64,000 bases of DNA. It comes from Flavobacterium sp. Its GTDB lineage: Bacteria > Bacteroidota > Bacteroidia > Flavobacteriales > Flavobacteriaceae. Of this stretch, positions 43,433 to 51,942 are shown piece by piece. The position numbers and the translations under genes were made by a program. Every line of letters begins with the position of its first letter. The stretch's first letter is position 1. The stretch spans positions 1 through 64,000 of the forward strand of contig JAIPAM010000003.1 in assembly GCA_021740105.1 (NCBI GenBank), read 5' to 3'. The notes beneath the pieces are model-generated. The model saw only the letters and a program-made list of their open reading frames with translations. It did no database searches and had not been told where the DNA came from.

Positions 43433-44794
43433 ATTTACTGCATTCTCGACATAGAAACCACCGGAGGGCAATTCAACGAAGAAGGAATTACTGAAATCGC
43501 AATTTATAAATTTGACGGTCACGAAATTGTAGATCAATTTATCAGCTTGGTAAATCCTGAAATTCCTATACAACCATTCGTTGTAAAATTAACAGGCATC
43601 AATAATGCAATGTTAAGAAGTGCTCCCAAGTTTTATGAAGTAGCTAAACGTATAATTGAAATTACTAATGAATGTGTTTTAGTAGCTCACAATACCGCTT
43701 TTGATTATCGAATATTACGAACCGAATTTAGACGTTTAGGTTTTGATTTCAACAAGCAAACCCTCTGCACTGTTGAATTATCACAAAAATTATTACCAGA
43801 ACAACCTTCGCACAGCTTAGGAAAACTGGTTCGAGCACTTGGAATTCCAATGGCCGATAGACATCGTGCGAGTGGAGATGCATTAGCAACACTAAAATTA
43901 TTCCAATTATTACTCGCTAAAGACACTGAAAAATCAATAGTTCAAGAGTTAATTAAAACAGAAGTATTGAAAGGAATCACTCCAAAATTATATTCTATAA
44001 TAGAAAGTATAACTTCAAATACTGGAGTATATTATATTCACAATGAAGAAGGTAGAATAATATATATAGGTAAAAGTAATAATATAAAAAAACGAATCAA
44101 TCAGCATTTTACTGGAATTGACAAAAAATCAATTAAAATACAATCAGAGGTATTTAAAGTTACTTTTGAAGAAACAGGAAGTGAATTAATTGCTTTATTA
44201 AAAGAAAGTGAAGAAATTAAAATTCATAAGCCAATATACAATAGAGCGCAGAGAAAAAACATATTCAATATAGCACTGTATGCTGAGGAAGATCAAAATG
44301 GCTACTTAAATTTGAAATTACAAAAAGCTGATGGGAGAAAAAAAGAAATTACCTCATTTTCAACTCTGCAGGAAGCAAAAAACACCTTATTTCGAATCAC
44401 CGATGACTATAATTTGTGTCAAAAATTAACAGGATTATACATTTCAAACGATGCTTGTTTTCAGTACAAAATCAAAGAATGTGACGGCGCTTGTTTAGGT
44501 GAAATTACTCCCGAAATATACAATTCAAGGGTTTCAGTATTTATTTCTAAAAATAGTTTTGAAGATCAAAATATGATTATTAAAGATAAAGGTAGGACGA
44601 TTCACGAACGAAGTGCGGTGTTAATAGAAAATGGAATTTATAGAGGTTACGCGTTTTATGATTTAAATTATCAAATTCAAAAAATTGAAATTTTAAAAAA
44701 TATTATCATCCCAATGCAAAACAATCGGGATGCTAGAAACATTATTCAAAGCCAAATTCGTAAAAATAAATTATTGAAAATTATGAAATTTTAA
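43433..44794 (+). CDS. DEDD exonuclease / GIY-YIG nuclease protein with non-standard start
   Basis: About 453 residues. Exo I motif DIETTG (6-11 if ATT at 43433 is the start), Exo II in LVAHNTAFDYR, Exo III HRASGD (144-149) form a DnaQ-like 3'-5' exonuclease domain. GVYYI (198-202) and IIYIGKSNNIKKRINQHF form a GIY-YIG domain like UvrC/Cho. No ATG, GTG or TTG precedes the Exo I motif in this frame back to a stop at 43388-43390; the first usual start (TTG 43547) would lose DIETTG. ATT 43433 or ATA 43412 are the candidates. Probably acts in DNA repair. Confidence 0.85.
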   Translation: MYCILDIETTGGQFNEEGITEIAIYKFDGHEIVDQFISLVNPEIPIQPFVVKLTGINNAMLRSAPKFYEVAKRIIEITNECVLVAHNTAFDYRILRTEFRRLGFDFNKQTLCTVELSQKLLPEQPSHSLGKLVRALGIPMADRHRASGDALATLKLFQLLLAKDTEKSIVQELIKTEVLKGITPKLYSIIESITSNTGVYYIHNEEGRIIYIGKSNNIKKRINQHFTGIDKKSIKIQSEVFKVTFEETGSELIALLKESEEIKIHKPIYNRAQRKNIFNIALYAEEDQNGYLNLKLQKADGRKKEITSFSTLQEAKNTLFRITDDYNLCQKLTGLYISNDACFQYKIKECDGACLGEITPEIYNSRVSVFISKNSFEDQNMIIKDKGRTIHERSAVLIENGIYRGYAFYDLNYQIQKIEILKNIIIPMQNNRDARNIIQSQIRKNKLLKIMKF

Positions 44795-44801
44795 TTAATT
44801 T

Positions 44802-44886
44802 GGAGCTATTTCCGGCTATTCGTTGCAATCCATTTTTTGCTTCGTACCCAGCAATATAATGGAATTTTCACTATTATCCGGGCTTA
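44802..44886 (-). repeat. Copy 2 of the AGCCCGGA ... AGCTCC element
   Basis: On the minus strand it runs from AGCCCGGA (44884-44877) to AGCTCC (44807-44802), with an internal ATTCCATT/AATGGA inverted pair and TGCAACGAATAGCC near its 3' end. TGCAACGAAAGCC occurs in copy 1 (16-28). It fills the gap between the GIY-YIG gene and miaA, antisense to both. Confidence 0.5.
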
Positions 44887-44891
44887 AAAAT

Positions 44892-45809
44892 ATGAAATAC
44901 TTAATCACTATCGTAGGGCCAACAGCTATAGGAAAAACTTCCTTAAGCATCGCTTTAGCTCAACATTTCAATTGTGAAATTATTTCATGTGATAGCCGAC
45001 AATTTTTTAAAGAAATGACTATTGGTACTGCAGTTCCAACAGAATTAGAACTTTCATCAGCAAAACATCACTTTATACATAACAAATCCATATTGGATAA
45101 TTACAATGTAGGTGACTTTGAAAAAGAGGCTCTGTTAAAACTCGATGAACTTTTTAAAACCAATGATTTCGCAATACTTGTTGGTGGTTCCGGATTATAC
45201 GTAGATGCTATTTTAAAAGGATTTGATGCTATTCCTGAAATTGATAAAAGCATAAGAAATTCTGTAATATCAGAATATAAAACAAATGGGATAGAATATT
45301 TACAAGAATACTTAAAAAAACTAGACCCCAATTACTACGAAGAACTTACTGAAAAAAATCCTCAAACACTCTTAAACCCCCAAAGAATGATGCGATTTGT
45401 AGAGGTTTGTATTGGAACTGGAAAACCCTATTCTACTTTTATCAATCAGAAAAAAAATCAAAGAGAATTTGCATCAATTTTAATTGGTTTAGAGGCAAAT
45501 AGGGAAATTATTTATGACCGAATAAACCAACGTGTTGATTTAATGATGAACGAAGGTTTATTAGATGAAGCTAATAAAGTTTATCCTCTAAAAGATTTAA
45601 ACGCACTACAAACGGTTGGATACAAAGAATTATTTAGTTATTTTAATAATGAAATATCGTTAGAATTTGCAATTGAGGAAATCAAAAAAAACACTCGCCG
45701 ATTTGCTAAACGACAACTAACATGGTTTAAAAGAAATCAGGAAACTAGATGGTTTGAATACGATGTAAAAAAAGAAGAAATCATAGAATATATAAATAAC
45801 AAACTATAA
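44892..45809 (+). CDS. miaA: tRNA dimethylallyltransferase
   Basis: 305 residues from the ATG at 44892; an upstream TTG at 44823 lies inside the repeat element and is not used. The P-loop is IVGPTAIGKTSLSI, followed by CDSRQFFKEMTIGTAVP and LVGGSGLYVDAIL, with the RxxKRQxTWFKR-like RRFAKRQLTWFKRN near the end. It transfers the dimethylallyl group to A37 of tRNAs reading UNN codons. The thioesterase gene follows after 1 base. The partner MiaE is at 14526. Confidence 0.95.
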   Translation: MKYLITIVGPTAIGKTSLSIALAQHFNCEIISCDSRQFFKEMTIGTAVPTELELSSAKHHFIHNKSILDNYNVGDFEKEALLKLDELFKTNDFAILVGGSGLYVDAILKGFDAIPEIDKSIRNSVISEYKTNGIEYLQEYLKKLDPNYYEELTEKNPQTLLNPQRMMRFVEVCIGTGKPYSTFINQKKNQREFASILIGLEANREIIYDRINQRVDLMMNEGLLDEANKVYPLKDLNALQTVGYKELFSYFNNEISLEFAIEEIKKNTRRFAKRQLTWFKRNQETRWFEYDVKKEEIIEYINNKL

Positions 45810-45810
45810 T

Positions 45811-46551
45811 ATGCCGATTTCAAATCAATTCACATCTGTTTATAGTAAAAATTGGGAAATTAATTTTACTCAATGCAACCCAAATGGTTATTTAAAATAC
45901 ACCGATTTATGTAATTTAATTCAGTTAACTGCAGCTGCACATTCAGAATTGGGAGGGATTAGTTTCACTGACATGCAGGAATTTAATCAAGCATGGGTAT
46001 TAAGTAGAATGCGGGTTGAAATTACTAAACTACCTAAGTGGAAAGACGAAATTACAATAAATACATGGATAAATAATTTGGAAAACTCTCGTTCTATTCG
46101 AGCTATCGAAATAGTATTAAATGGGAGAAAAATTATTGGCTCTGAAACCTTTTGGGTTGTTTTTAACACTAAAATAAGACGTCCTGAAGAATTAAAATTA
46201 CCTATTTCACATTTTAAGTTATTTCCAGAAAGAAAAGCTACTGAAATTAGTTTATCAAAAATTATTGTAGCGGATTCCTTAGAAATAATTAATGAAAAAA
46301 AAGTTTTATTATCCGATTTAGATATTGTAAATCATGTCAATAACGTAAAATATTTAGAATGGTGTTTGGATTATGTTAAACCCGATATCATTTTAAACCA
46401 AAAAATAAATTCATTTGAAATGAATTTCTTAAAAGAACTATCGCTAAATGATAGAGTTCATATCAATAAATGCGAGGATTTAAATAAAATTCAATTTAAC
46501 ATCACCAAGGAAAACAAAACAAGTTTTGCTTTAGAAATTAATCTTAAATAA
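45811..46551 (+). CDS. Acyl-ACP thioesterase
   Basis: 246 residues in two hotdog repeats, like plant FatA/FatB and bacterial acyl-ACP thioesterases. The first repeat begins FTQCNPNGYLKYTDLCNLIQLTA, the second has the catalytic-type LSDLDIVNHVNNVKYLEW (Asp, Asn, His). It releases fatty acids from acyl carrier protein in the cytoplasm. One base after miaA and followed by a terminator, so it closes the operon. Confidence 0.9.
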   Translation: MPISNQFTSVYSKNWEINFTQCNPNGYLKYTDLCNLIQLTAAAHSELGGISFTDMQEFNQAWVLSRMRVEITKLPKWKDEITINTWINNLENSRSIRAIEIVLNGRKIIGSETFWVVFNTKIRRPEELKLPISHFKLFPERKATEISLSKIIVADSLEIINEKKVLLSDLDIVNHVNNVKYLEWCLDYVKPDIILNQKINSFEMNFLKELSLNDRVHINKCEDLNKIQFNITKENKTSFALEINLK

Positions 46552-46575
46552 AAAACTCCGATTTCTCGGAGTTTT
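46551..46575. terminator. Terminator between the thioesterase and response-regulator genes
   Basis: AAAACTCCG (46552-46560) pairs with CGGAGTTTT (46567-46575) around ATTTCT, usable in both directions. Confidence 0.87.
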
Positions 46576-46581
46576 AATAAA

Positions 46582-47301
46582 TTATTTATCTGAAATTTTA
46601 TTTTTAATTACTAACCTAAATCCTTCACCGTGAATGTTTAAAATTTCAACATTAGCATCCAATTTTAAATATTTTCTCAATTTAGCAATATATACATCCA
46701 TACTTCTTGAGGTAAAGTAATTATCATCTCTCCATATTTTTGTCAATGCCAACTCTCTTGGCATTAAATCATTTTCATAGAGTACTAATAATTTAAGTAA
46801 TTCATTTTCTTTTGGAGATAATTTAATTGATTCTTGATCTTTAAATGTTAAGAATCGTAATTTAGAATTCAAATGAAATTCACCTACTTGAAATTCAAAT
46901 TTAGTAGCATCTGTTTTTGTATCTGTCGCTTTTCTTTGAATTATAGCCTTTATTTTCATTAATAAGACCTCAGAATCAAAAGGCTTATTCAAATAATCAT
47001 CAGCGCCTACTTTATATCCTTTTAACACATCTTCTTTCATAGATTTGGCTGTTAAAAATACTATAGGCACTTCTTTATTTTTCTCTCTTATTTCTTTTGC
47101 AAGTGTATAGCCGTCTTTATATGGCATCATTACATCTAAAATACATAAGTCGTAAGTGTCTTTTTTGAATTTTTCAAAACCTTCCATTCCATTTTTAGCC
47201 AATGTAACATCAAAATCATTTAGCATTAAATAGTCTTTTAGAATGGCACCGAAATTTTGATCGTCTTCTACTAAAAGAATTTTTTTGTTGTCTGTTTCCA
47301 T
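46582..47301 (-). CDS. OmpR-family response regulator (RprY-like)
   Basis: 239 residues. The receiver domain (about 8-120) has the acidic pocket EDD, the phospho-Asp in CILDVMMPYKDGY, the Thr of LTAKS and the Lys of LNKPF. The C-terminal winged helix (about 140-230) has LSPKENELLKLLV and DDNYFTSRSMDVYIAKLRKYL. It lies 6 bases after its kinase gene. RprX/RprY pairs in Bacteroidetes have this arrangement; the signal is unknown. Confidence 0.92.
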   Translation of the reverse strand: METDNKKILLVEDDQNFGAILKDYLMLNDFDVTLAKNGMEGFEKFKKDTYDLCILDVMMPYKDGYTLAKEIREKNKEVPIVFLTAKSMKEDVLKGYKVGADDYLNKPFDSEVLLMKIKAIIQRKATDTKTDATKFEFQVGEFHLNSKLRFLTFKDQESIKLSPKENELLKLLVLYENDLMPRELALTKIWRDDNYFTSRSMDVYIAKLRKYLKLDANVEILNIHGEGFRLVIKNKISDK

Positions 47302-47307
47302 AATATA

Positions 47308-48891
47308 TTAATTAATTAGTGGTAATTTTATTATAAATGTGCTTCCTTTTCCTTTTTCACTTTCTACATAAACCTCTCCATCATGATTTTCTACAATTTT
47401 CTTAACGTAGGCTAGACCTAATCCATGACCTTTAACATTGTGTAGATCGCCTGTATGTTCTCTATAGAACTTTTCAAAAATTCTTTTCTGAGCAACTTTA
47501 CTCATTCCAGCGCCATGATCTTTAATTTTAATTATAATAAAATCTTTAACATTTTCTGTGTAAATTTCTATTATTGGCGTTTCAGGTGAATACTTAATTG
47601 CATTGTCTAACATATTAACAATTACATTTGTAAAATGAACGTCATTCAATAAAACTGTTGTTCTTTTGGCTTCAAAATGGGTTGTAATTGTTCCTTGACG
47701 GTCTTCAATAATCAAATTAATATGTTCAATAGCTTCATCAATGATATCATGTAAGTTGTTATTTTCTTTGTTAATTTCTAACTCTCTTTTTTCTAATTTA
47801 GAAATTCGCAAAACATTTTCAACCTGAGCATGCATTCGCTTGTTTTCATCTCTTATCATTTGCAAATATCGCTGAACTTTATCCTTATCATCAATTATTT
47901 TAGGATTTTTTATGGCATCCAAAGCTAAATTTATGGTAGCAATTGGTGTTTTAAATTCATGCGTCATATTGTTAATGAAATCTGTCTTAATTTCTGAAAT
48001 TTGCCTTTGACGAATCAATTGATTTAACGCGCTTGAATAAGCGATAATAATTATCAACGTGAAAATTATTGACAACACTGTTATTCCAAGTAATTCCGAA
48101 AATAAAAAAGTCTTTTTATGAGGAAAACTAACCAATAATTGATAAGAACTAATGCCTTCATTATCTGTAAAAACAGGTATCGAATAGGTATTCTGTTTAT
48201 TATAATTAAATTTTTTAGATTTAATTTTAGTTGCTAAACCATTACTATAAATACCATATTCAAAATTTGTATTTATACCAAATTCATCCAATTCATTCAA
48301 CAATAATTTATTTAGAATTTCATTCGAAACTCTTTCTTGAATAGGCATTGTTGAAGCTATATCTTTAAAGAAAATTTCAAATTGTGCGTTATCTAAAAGA
48401 TCTAAACTTCCTGACTTTTGAATTTTAGAATCCGGAATTATACTATTTTGAACCGACGAATTATCAATTTTATTGTTATTGTAAATTTCAGTAGTTCTTT
48501 TTGAAGAGAAACTCTTTAATTTAACACTATCCACTTTCTTATTAAAGATAGAAGACGAGATAGAATAATCTTCCGCAATTATACTATTGGAATAAATTAT
48601 GGTTTCATTTGTTTGTGTATTCTTTTGAACATAATAGAACTCTAATAAATCCTTCTTTTGAGGAGCTTTTCCGGTACTGTCCTTAAAACGATTGTATTTA
48701 TCATAAAAGCTGTATGCTTCTCTTTTTTGTAATTTATTAGAAACATTTACAATCGCTTGCTGAACGTGAAAACGAAATTGTTCATCATTATTCTGAAAGG
48801 ATGAATTAAACCAATAAACTTGAACTAAAATTATCCCAATTAGAGATAAACTCATCAAGACAATTAACAAACGGAAAAATAATTTATTCAT
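47308..48891 (-). CDS. Sensor histidine kinase (RprX-like)
   Basis: 527 residues from the ATG at 48891 (a TTG at 48894 also opens the frame). Two membrane segments (about 7-27 and 268-292) bracket a large periplasmic sensor region of about 240 residues. The H-box is NNMTHEFKTPIATINLALD; N, G1 and G2 boxes are in MLDNAIKYSP, IKDHGAGMS and GHGLGLAYVKKIV. No HAMP domain is obvious. It phosphorylates the regulator encoded immediately downstream. Confidence 0.92.
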   Translation of the reverse strand: MNKLFFRLLIVLMSLSLIGIILVQVYWFNSSFQNNDEQFRFHVQQAIVNVSNKLQKREAYSFYDKYNRFKDSTGKAPQKKDLLEFYYVQKNTQTNETIIYSNSIIAEDYSISSSIFNKKVDSVKLKSFSSKRTTEIYNNNKIDNSSVQNSIIPDSKIQKSGSLDLLDNAQFEIFFKDIASTMPIQERVSNEILNKLLLNELDEFGINTNFEYGIYSNGLATKIKSKKFNYNKQNTYSIPVFTDNEGISSYQLLVSFPHKKTFLFSELLGITVLSIIFTLIIIIAYSSALNQLIRQRQISEIKTDFINNMTHEFKTPIATINLALDAIKNPKIIDDKDKVQRYLQMIRDENKRMHAQVENVLRISKLEKRELEINKENNNLHDIIDEAIEHINLIIEDRQGTITTHFEAKRTTVLLNDVHFTNVIVNMLDNAIKYSPETPIIEIYTENVKDFIIIKIKDHGAGMSKVAQKRIFEKFYREHTGDLHNVKGHGLGLAYVKKIVENHDGEVYVESEKGKGSTFIIKLPLIN

Positions 48892-48961
48892 CAATCAAAT
48901 TTAATATTTTAACATTTATTCTATTAATACATTAACCAAACATTAACAAATAAAGGTTTTT

Positions 48962-49546
48962 TTAGTAATTTAATATTTTTTTAATGCAATTTTCAGTTTG
49001 CAAATATGCCTTATCAATATCTTGATTATCAATTACATAATCACTCTTATCGTTTCGCATTTTATCTGTCCATTGGTTGTTTATTCTAGACATCACTTCG
49101 TTATAGGTCAAATGATCTCTCAAAATAACTCTTTGAATTCTAATTTCTTGAGGTACAGAAATTGAAATTATTATATCACTATCTTTATAACTTTCACTTT
49201 CAAATAATAATGCTGCTTCTTTAACTACAAGCGGCGAATTTTTATTTTCTATAAGCCACTCCTCAAAATCAACTTTTACAGCGGGATGAATAATTTGATT
49301 TAGTGATTTTAACTCATTTGGATTATTAAAAACAAGATTGGATAGTTTTTCTTTATCAAGGAAATCATTTGTAAAAATAGTATTGCCAAAAGTTGCTTTT
49401 AAAGATTTTATGGTTTTAGGTAAATAAAGGATTTTTTTGGCTCGATCGTCAGAATTGTATACTGGAATTCCTAACGATTTTAAATGATTAGCAATCGTTG
49501 TTTTACCGCTACCTATTCCACCAGTTAATCCAATTATTTTTGTCAT
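48962..49546 (-). CDS. coaE: Dephospho-CoA kinase
   Basis: 194 residues. The P-loop LTGGIGSGKTTIANHL opens the protein; YNSDDRAK and the lid region around SVPQEIRIQRVILRD follow. It phosphorylates dephospho-CoA, the last step of CoA synthesis; coaBC for earlier steps is at 54505-55746. It overlaps the end of the glycosyltransferase gene by 4 bases, so the two are translated in tandem. Confidence 0.95.
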   Translation of the reverse strand: MTKIIGLTGGIGSGKTTIANHLKSLGIPVYNSDDRAKKILYLPKTIKSLKATFGNTIFTNDFLDKEKLSNLVFNNPNELKSLNQIIHPAVKVDFEEWLIENKNSPLVVKEAALLFESESYKDSDIIISISVPQEIRIQRVILRDHLTYNEVMSRINNQWTDKMRNDKSDYVIDNQDIDKAYLQTENCIKKILNY

Positions 49547-50541
49547 TTCTTAAAGAATAATTCAGGGAATGCTTGTTCGGGTTGCAGTTTTAAAACATTA
49601 AGTTTATAAAAAGATTTTAAAAACCCAAAACCATAACCTGAAAACTGTTTCCATGCCGCTTTAACTGATAAATAGCCTACAATAAAACTCTTGGATTTAT
49701 AGGTTGCAACCAAAAATAAAATTAGGAAATAGATAAAATACAATTTAAGAAATAAATCCTTGGCGAATATTAATAAGATTATTGAAAAATAAAATCCTAC
49801 GATAAAAACAGAAGGCAAAAAGTAGGTTAACTTATTGTACTCTGGATACCAACTATTCAAAATCGGTCTTGCTTTACCAAATTTATTGACTTGAAGATAA
49901 AATTTATCCCAATCAATTCTTCTTTTATGATAAACAAATGCATCTGAAAATAATTTTGTATCAAAACCTAATTTCCACAATCTTATAGATAAATCTGGAT
50001 CTTCACCAGGATGTATATTACCAAATCCTTTCGATACTTCGAATGCTTTCTTAGACAATCCCATATTAAAACTACGTGGCTGAAAGCGATCAATTTTTTC
50101 AGATCCACCACGAATTCCACCTGTAGTCAAAAAAGAAGTCATGGCAAAGTCTATCGCTTTTTGAAGGTTTGAAAAACTAGCCATCGCTCTATCGGGACCC
50201 CCAAAACAATCAACATATTCTTGTTTTAATTGTTTTGAAACTTCTGATAAATAGTTTACAGGAATAATACAATCAGAATCGAAAATTAAAAAATACTCTC
50301 CTTTTGCTTTCTTCATAGCAAAATTTCTAGAATCTCCGGGGCCAGTATTCTCTTTAGTGAAATAAGCTATGTTTAATTTACTATTAAATGTATCAATTAC
50401 ATTTTCACAAGTCAAACTTGAACCGTCTTCAACAATAACTACCTCGAAATCTTCTTTATAGTCTGTTTGAACCAAACTATCTAAAAGTTCTTTAATCTCG
50501 TCAGGACGATTATAAACTGGAATAATTATTGAAAAATACAT
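49543..50541 (-). CDS. Family 2 glycosyltransferase, membrane-associated
   Basis: 332 residues. GT-A fold with FSIIIPVYNRPDEIKELLDSL at the start, EDGSS, and the DxD-like FDSDC, followed by GEDPDLSIRLW as the catalytic acid segment. Two or three hydrophobic helices (about 240-300) anchor it to the inner membrane. It probably builds a surface glycan; donor and acceptor are unknown. A minus-strand TATATTTG at 50580-50573 could be its -7 box. Coupled to coaE. Confidence 0.9.
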   Translation of the reverse strand: MYFSIIIPVYNRPDEIKELLDSLVQTDYKEDFEVVIVEDGSSLTCENVIDTFNSKLNIAYFTKENTGPGDSRNFAMKKAKGEYFLIFDSDCIIPVNYLSEVSKQLKQEYVDCFGGPDRAMASFSNLQKAIDFAMTSFLTTGGIRGGSEKIDRFQPRSFNMGLSKKAFEVSKGFGNIHPGEDPDLSIRLWKLGFDTKLFSDAFVYHKRRIDWDKFYLQVNKFGKARPILNSWYPEYNKLTYFLPSVFIVGFYFSIILLIFAKDLFLKLYFIYFLILFLVATYKSKSFIVGYLSVKAAWKQFSGYGFGFLKSFYKLNVLKLQPEQAFPELFFKK

Positions 50542-50622
50542 TTTTATCTTAGGTCTTTGTTCTAATTTTTAACAAATATAATTCTAATATCAATAATGAA
50601 TTGCTATTGTGTTTAAAAAATT

Positions 50623-50670
50623 AAAAAACCACAAATTCAAAGACTGTTTTCTAAACCTTAGAATTTGTGG
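50623..50670 (-). terminator. Terminator of fabV
   Basis: CCACAAATTC (50629-50638) pairs with GAATTTGTGG (50661-50670) over a 22-base loop; the minus strand continues into T residues (complement of 50623-50628). Confidence 0.75.
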
Positions 50671-50689
50671 AATATTATATTAATTTTGA

Positions 50690-51880
50690 TTAGGAAATAC
50701 TTGAAATACCAACCATTTCATTAGTATCAGCTTGATAATCTACACCATCAAATCCAAAACCAAATAAGTTATGAAAATCACTTGTATATCCATTTAAATC
50801 TCCAATACTTGGTAATAATTCTGTTGTAGCTTCTTCCCACAACTTAGCTACTTTTTCTTGGATATCGTCTCTCATCTCCCAATCGTCAATTCTAATTCTT
50901 CCTTTTTCATCAGTTGGAATTTCAAATCCTGTATACAATCTATTTTGAAATAAACGTTGAATTTGTTCAATACAACCTTCATGCAATCCTTCCTCTTTCA
51001 TTATTTTATACAATAAAGAAATATACAATGGAATCACTGGAATTGCTGAACTAGCTTGAGTCACCAAAGCTTTATTTACAGAAACGTAAGCTTTGCAATT
51101 GACATTTGCTAATTGTTTCGTGATTTCAAAAGCAGTAGCTTCTAAATGATCTTTAGCACGTCCAATTGTTCCTTTTCTATAAACTGCTTCTGTAACTTCT
51201 GGTCCAATATAGGAATAAGCTAATGTCAATGCATCATTAGCTAATACCCCTGCTTGATTTAGAGCATTCATCCACATTTGCCAATCTTCCCCTCCCATTA
51301 CAACCACAGTATTATCAATATCTTCCTGATTTGCTGGCTCTATTGAAACTTCTGAAACATTACCTGTATGGAAATCAACTGTTTTATTTGTAAATGTATT
51401 TCCTATTGGTTTTAAAACAGAACGGTGCAAAATTCCAGTATTTGGATTTAACCTCACTGGGGAGGCCAAACTATATATCACTAAATCTATTTGACCTAAA
51501 TCAGCTTTAATTAAGTCTATAGTTTGTTGTTTTATTTCATTTGAAAAAGCGTCACCATTGATACTTTTTGCATACAATCCAGATTCATGAGCTAATTTTT
51601 CAAAAGCTGCAGAATTATACCAACCCGGAGAAGCTGTTTTCCCTTCAGTAGGTGGTTTTTCAAAAAATACTCCAATTGTAGAAGCATTAGAACCAAAAGC
51701 ACTGGTAATTCTTGATGCCAATCCGAAACCTGTCGATGCTCCAATTACTAAAACTTTTTTGGCACCTTCAATTGTTCCTTTTGACTTAACATAGTCTATT
51801 TGGTTTCTCACACTTTGTTCACATCCTTTTGGATGAGCTGTTAAGCAAATATACCCTCTCATTCTTGGTTCTATAATCAT
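50690..51880 (-). CDS. fabV: Enoyl-ACP reductase FabV
   Basis: 396 residues. NADH-dependent trans-2-enoyl-ACP/CoA reductase that completes each fatty-acid elongation cycle. The family N-terminus MIIEPRMRGYICLTAHP, the nucleotide-binding GASTGFGLASRI and the Tyr-x8-Lys catalytic pair (the VYRKGTIGRAKDHL region, after SYIGPEVTEAV) are present. FabV is less sensitive to triclosan than FabI. Monocistronic. A TAATTTTG box lies upstream on the minus strand (51936-51929). Confidence 0.95.
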   Translation of the reverse strand: MIIEPRMRGYICLTAHPKGCEQSVRNQIDYVKSKGTIEGAKKVLVIGASTGFGLASRITSAFGSNASTIGVFFEKPPTEGKTASPGWYNSAAFEKLAHESGLYAKSINGDAFSNEIKQQTIDLIKADLGQIDLVIYSLASPVRLNPNTGILHRSVLKPIGNTFTNKTVDFHTGNVSEVSIEPANQEDIDNTVVVMGGEDWQMWMNALNQAGVLANDALTLAYSYIGPEVTEAVYRKGTIGRAKDHLEATAFEITKQLANVNCKAYVSVNKALVTQASSAIPVIPLYISLLYKIMKEEGLHEGCIEQIQRLFQNRLYTGFEIPTDEKGRIRIDDWEMRDDIQEKVAKLWEEATTELLPSIGDLNGYTSDFHNLFGFGFDGVDYQADTNEMVGISSIS

Positions 51881-51942
51881 TTCTTTATTTAATTCAAATT
51901 AATAATAGTAGTTGTACTTATTTTCTTGCAAAATTAAAAAAA

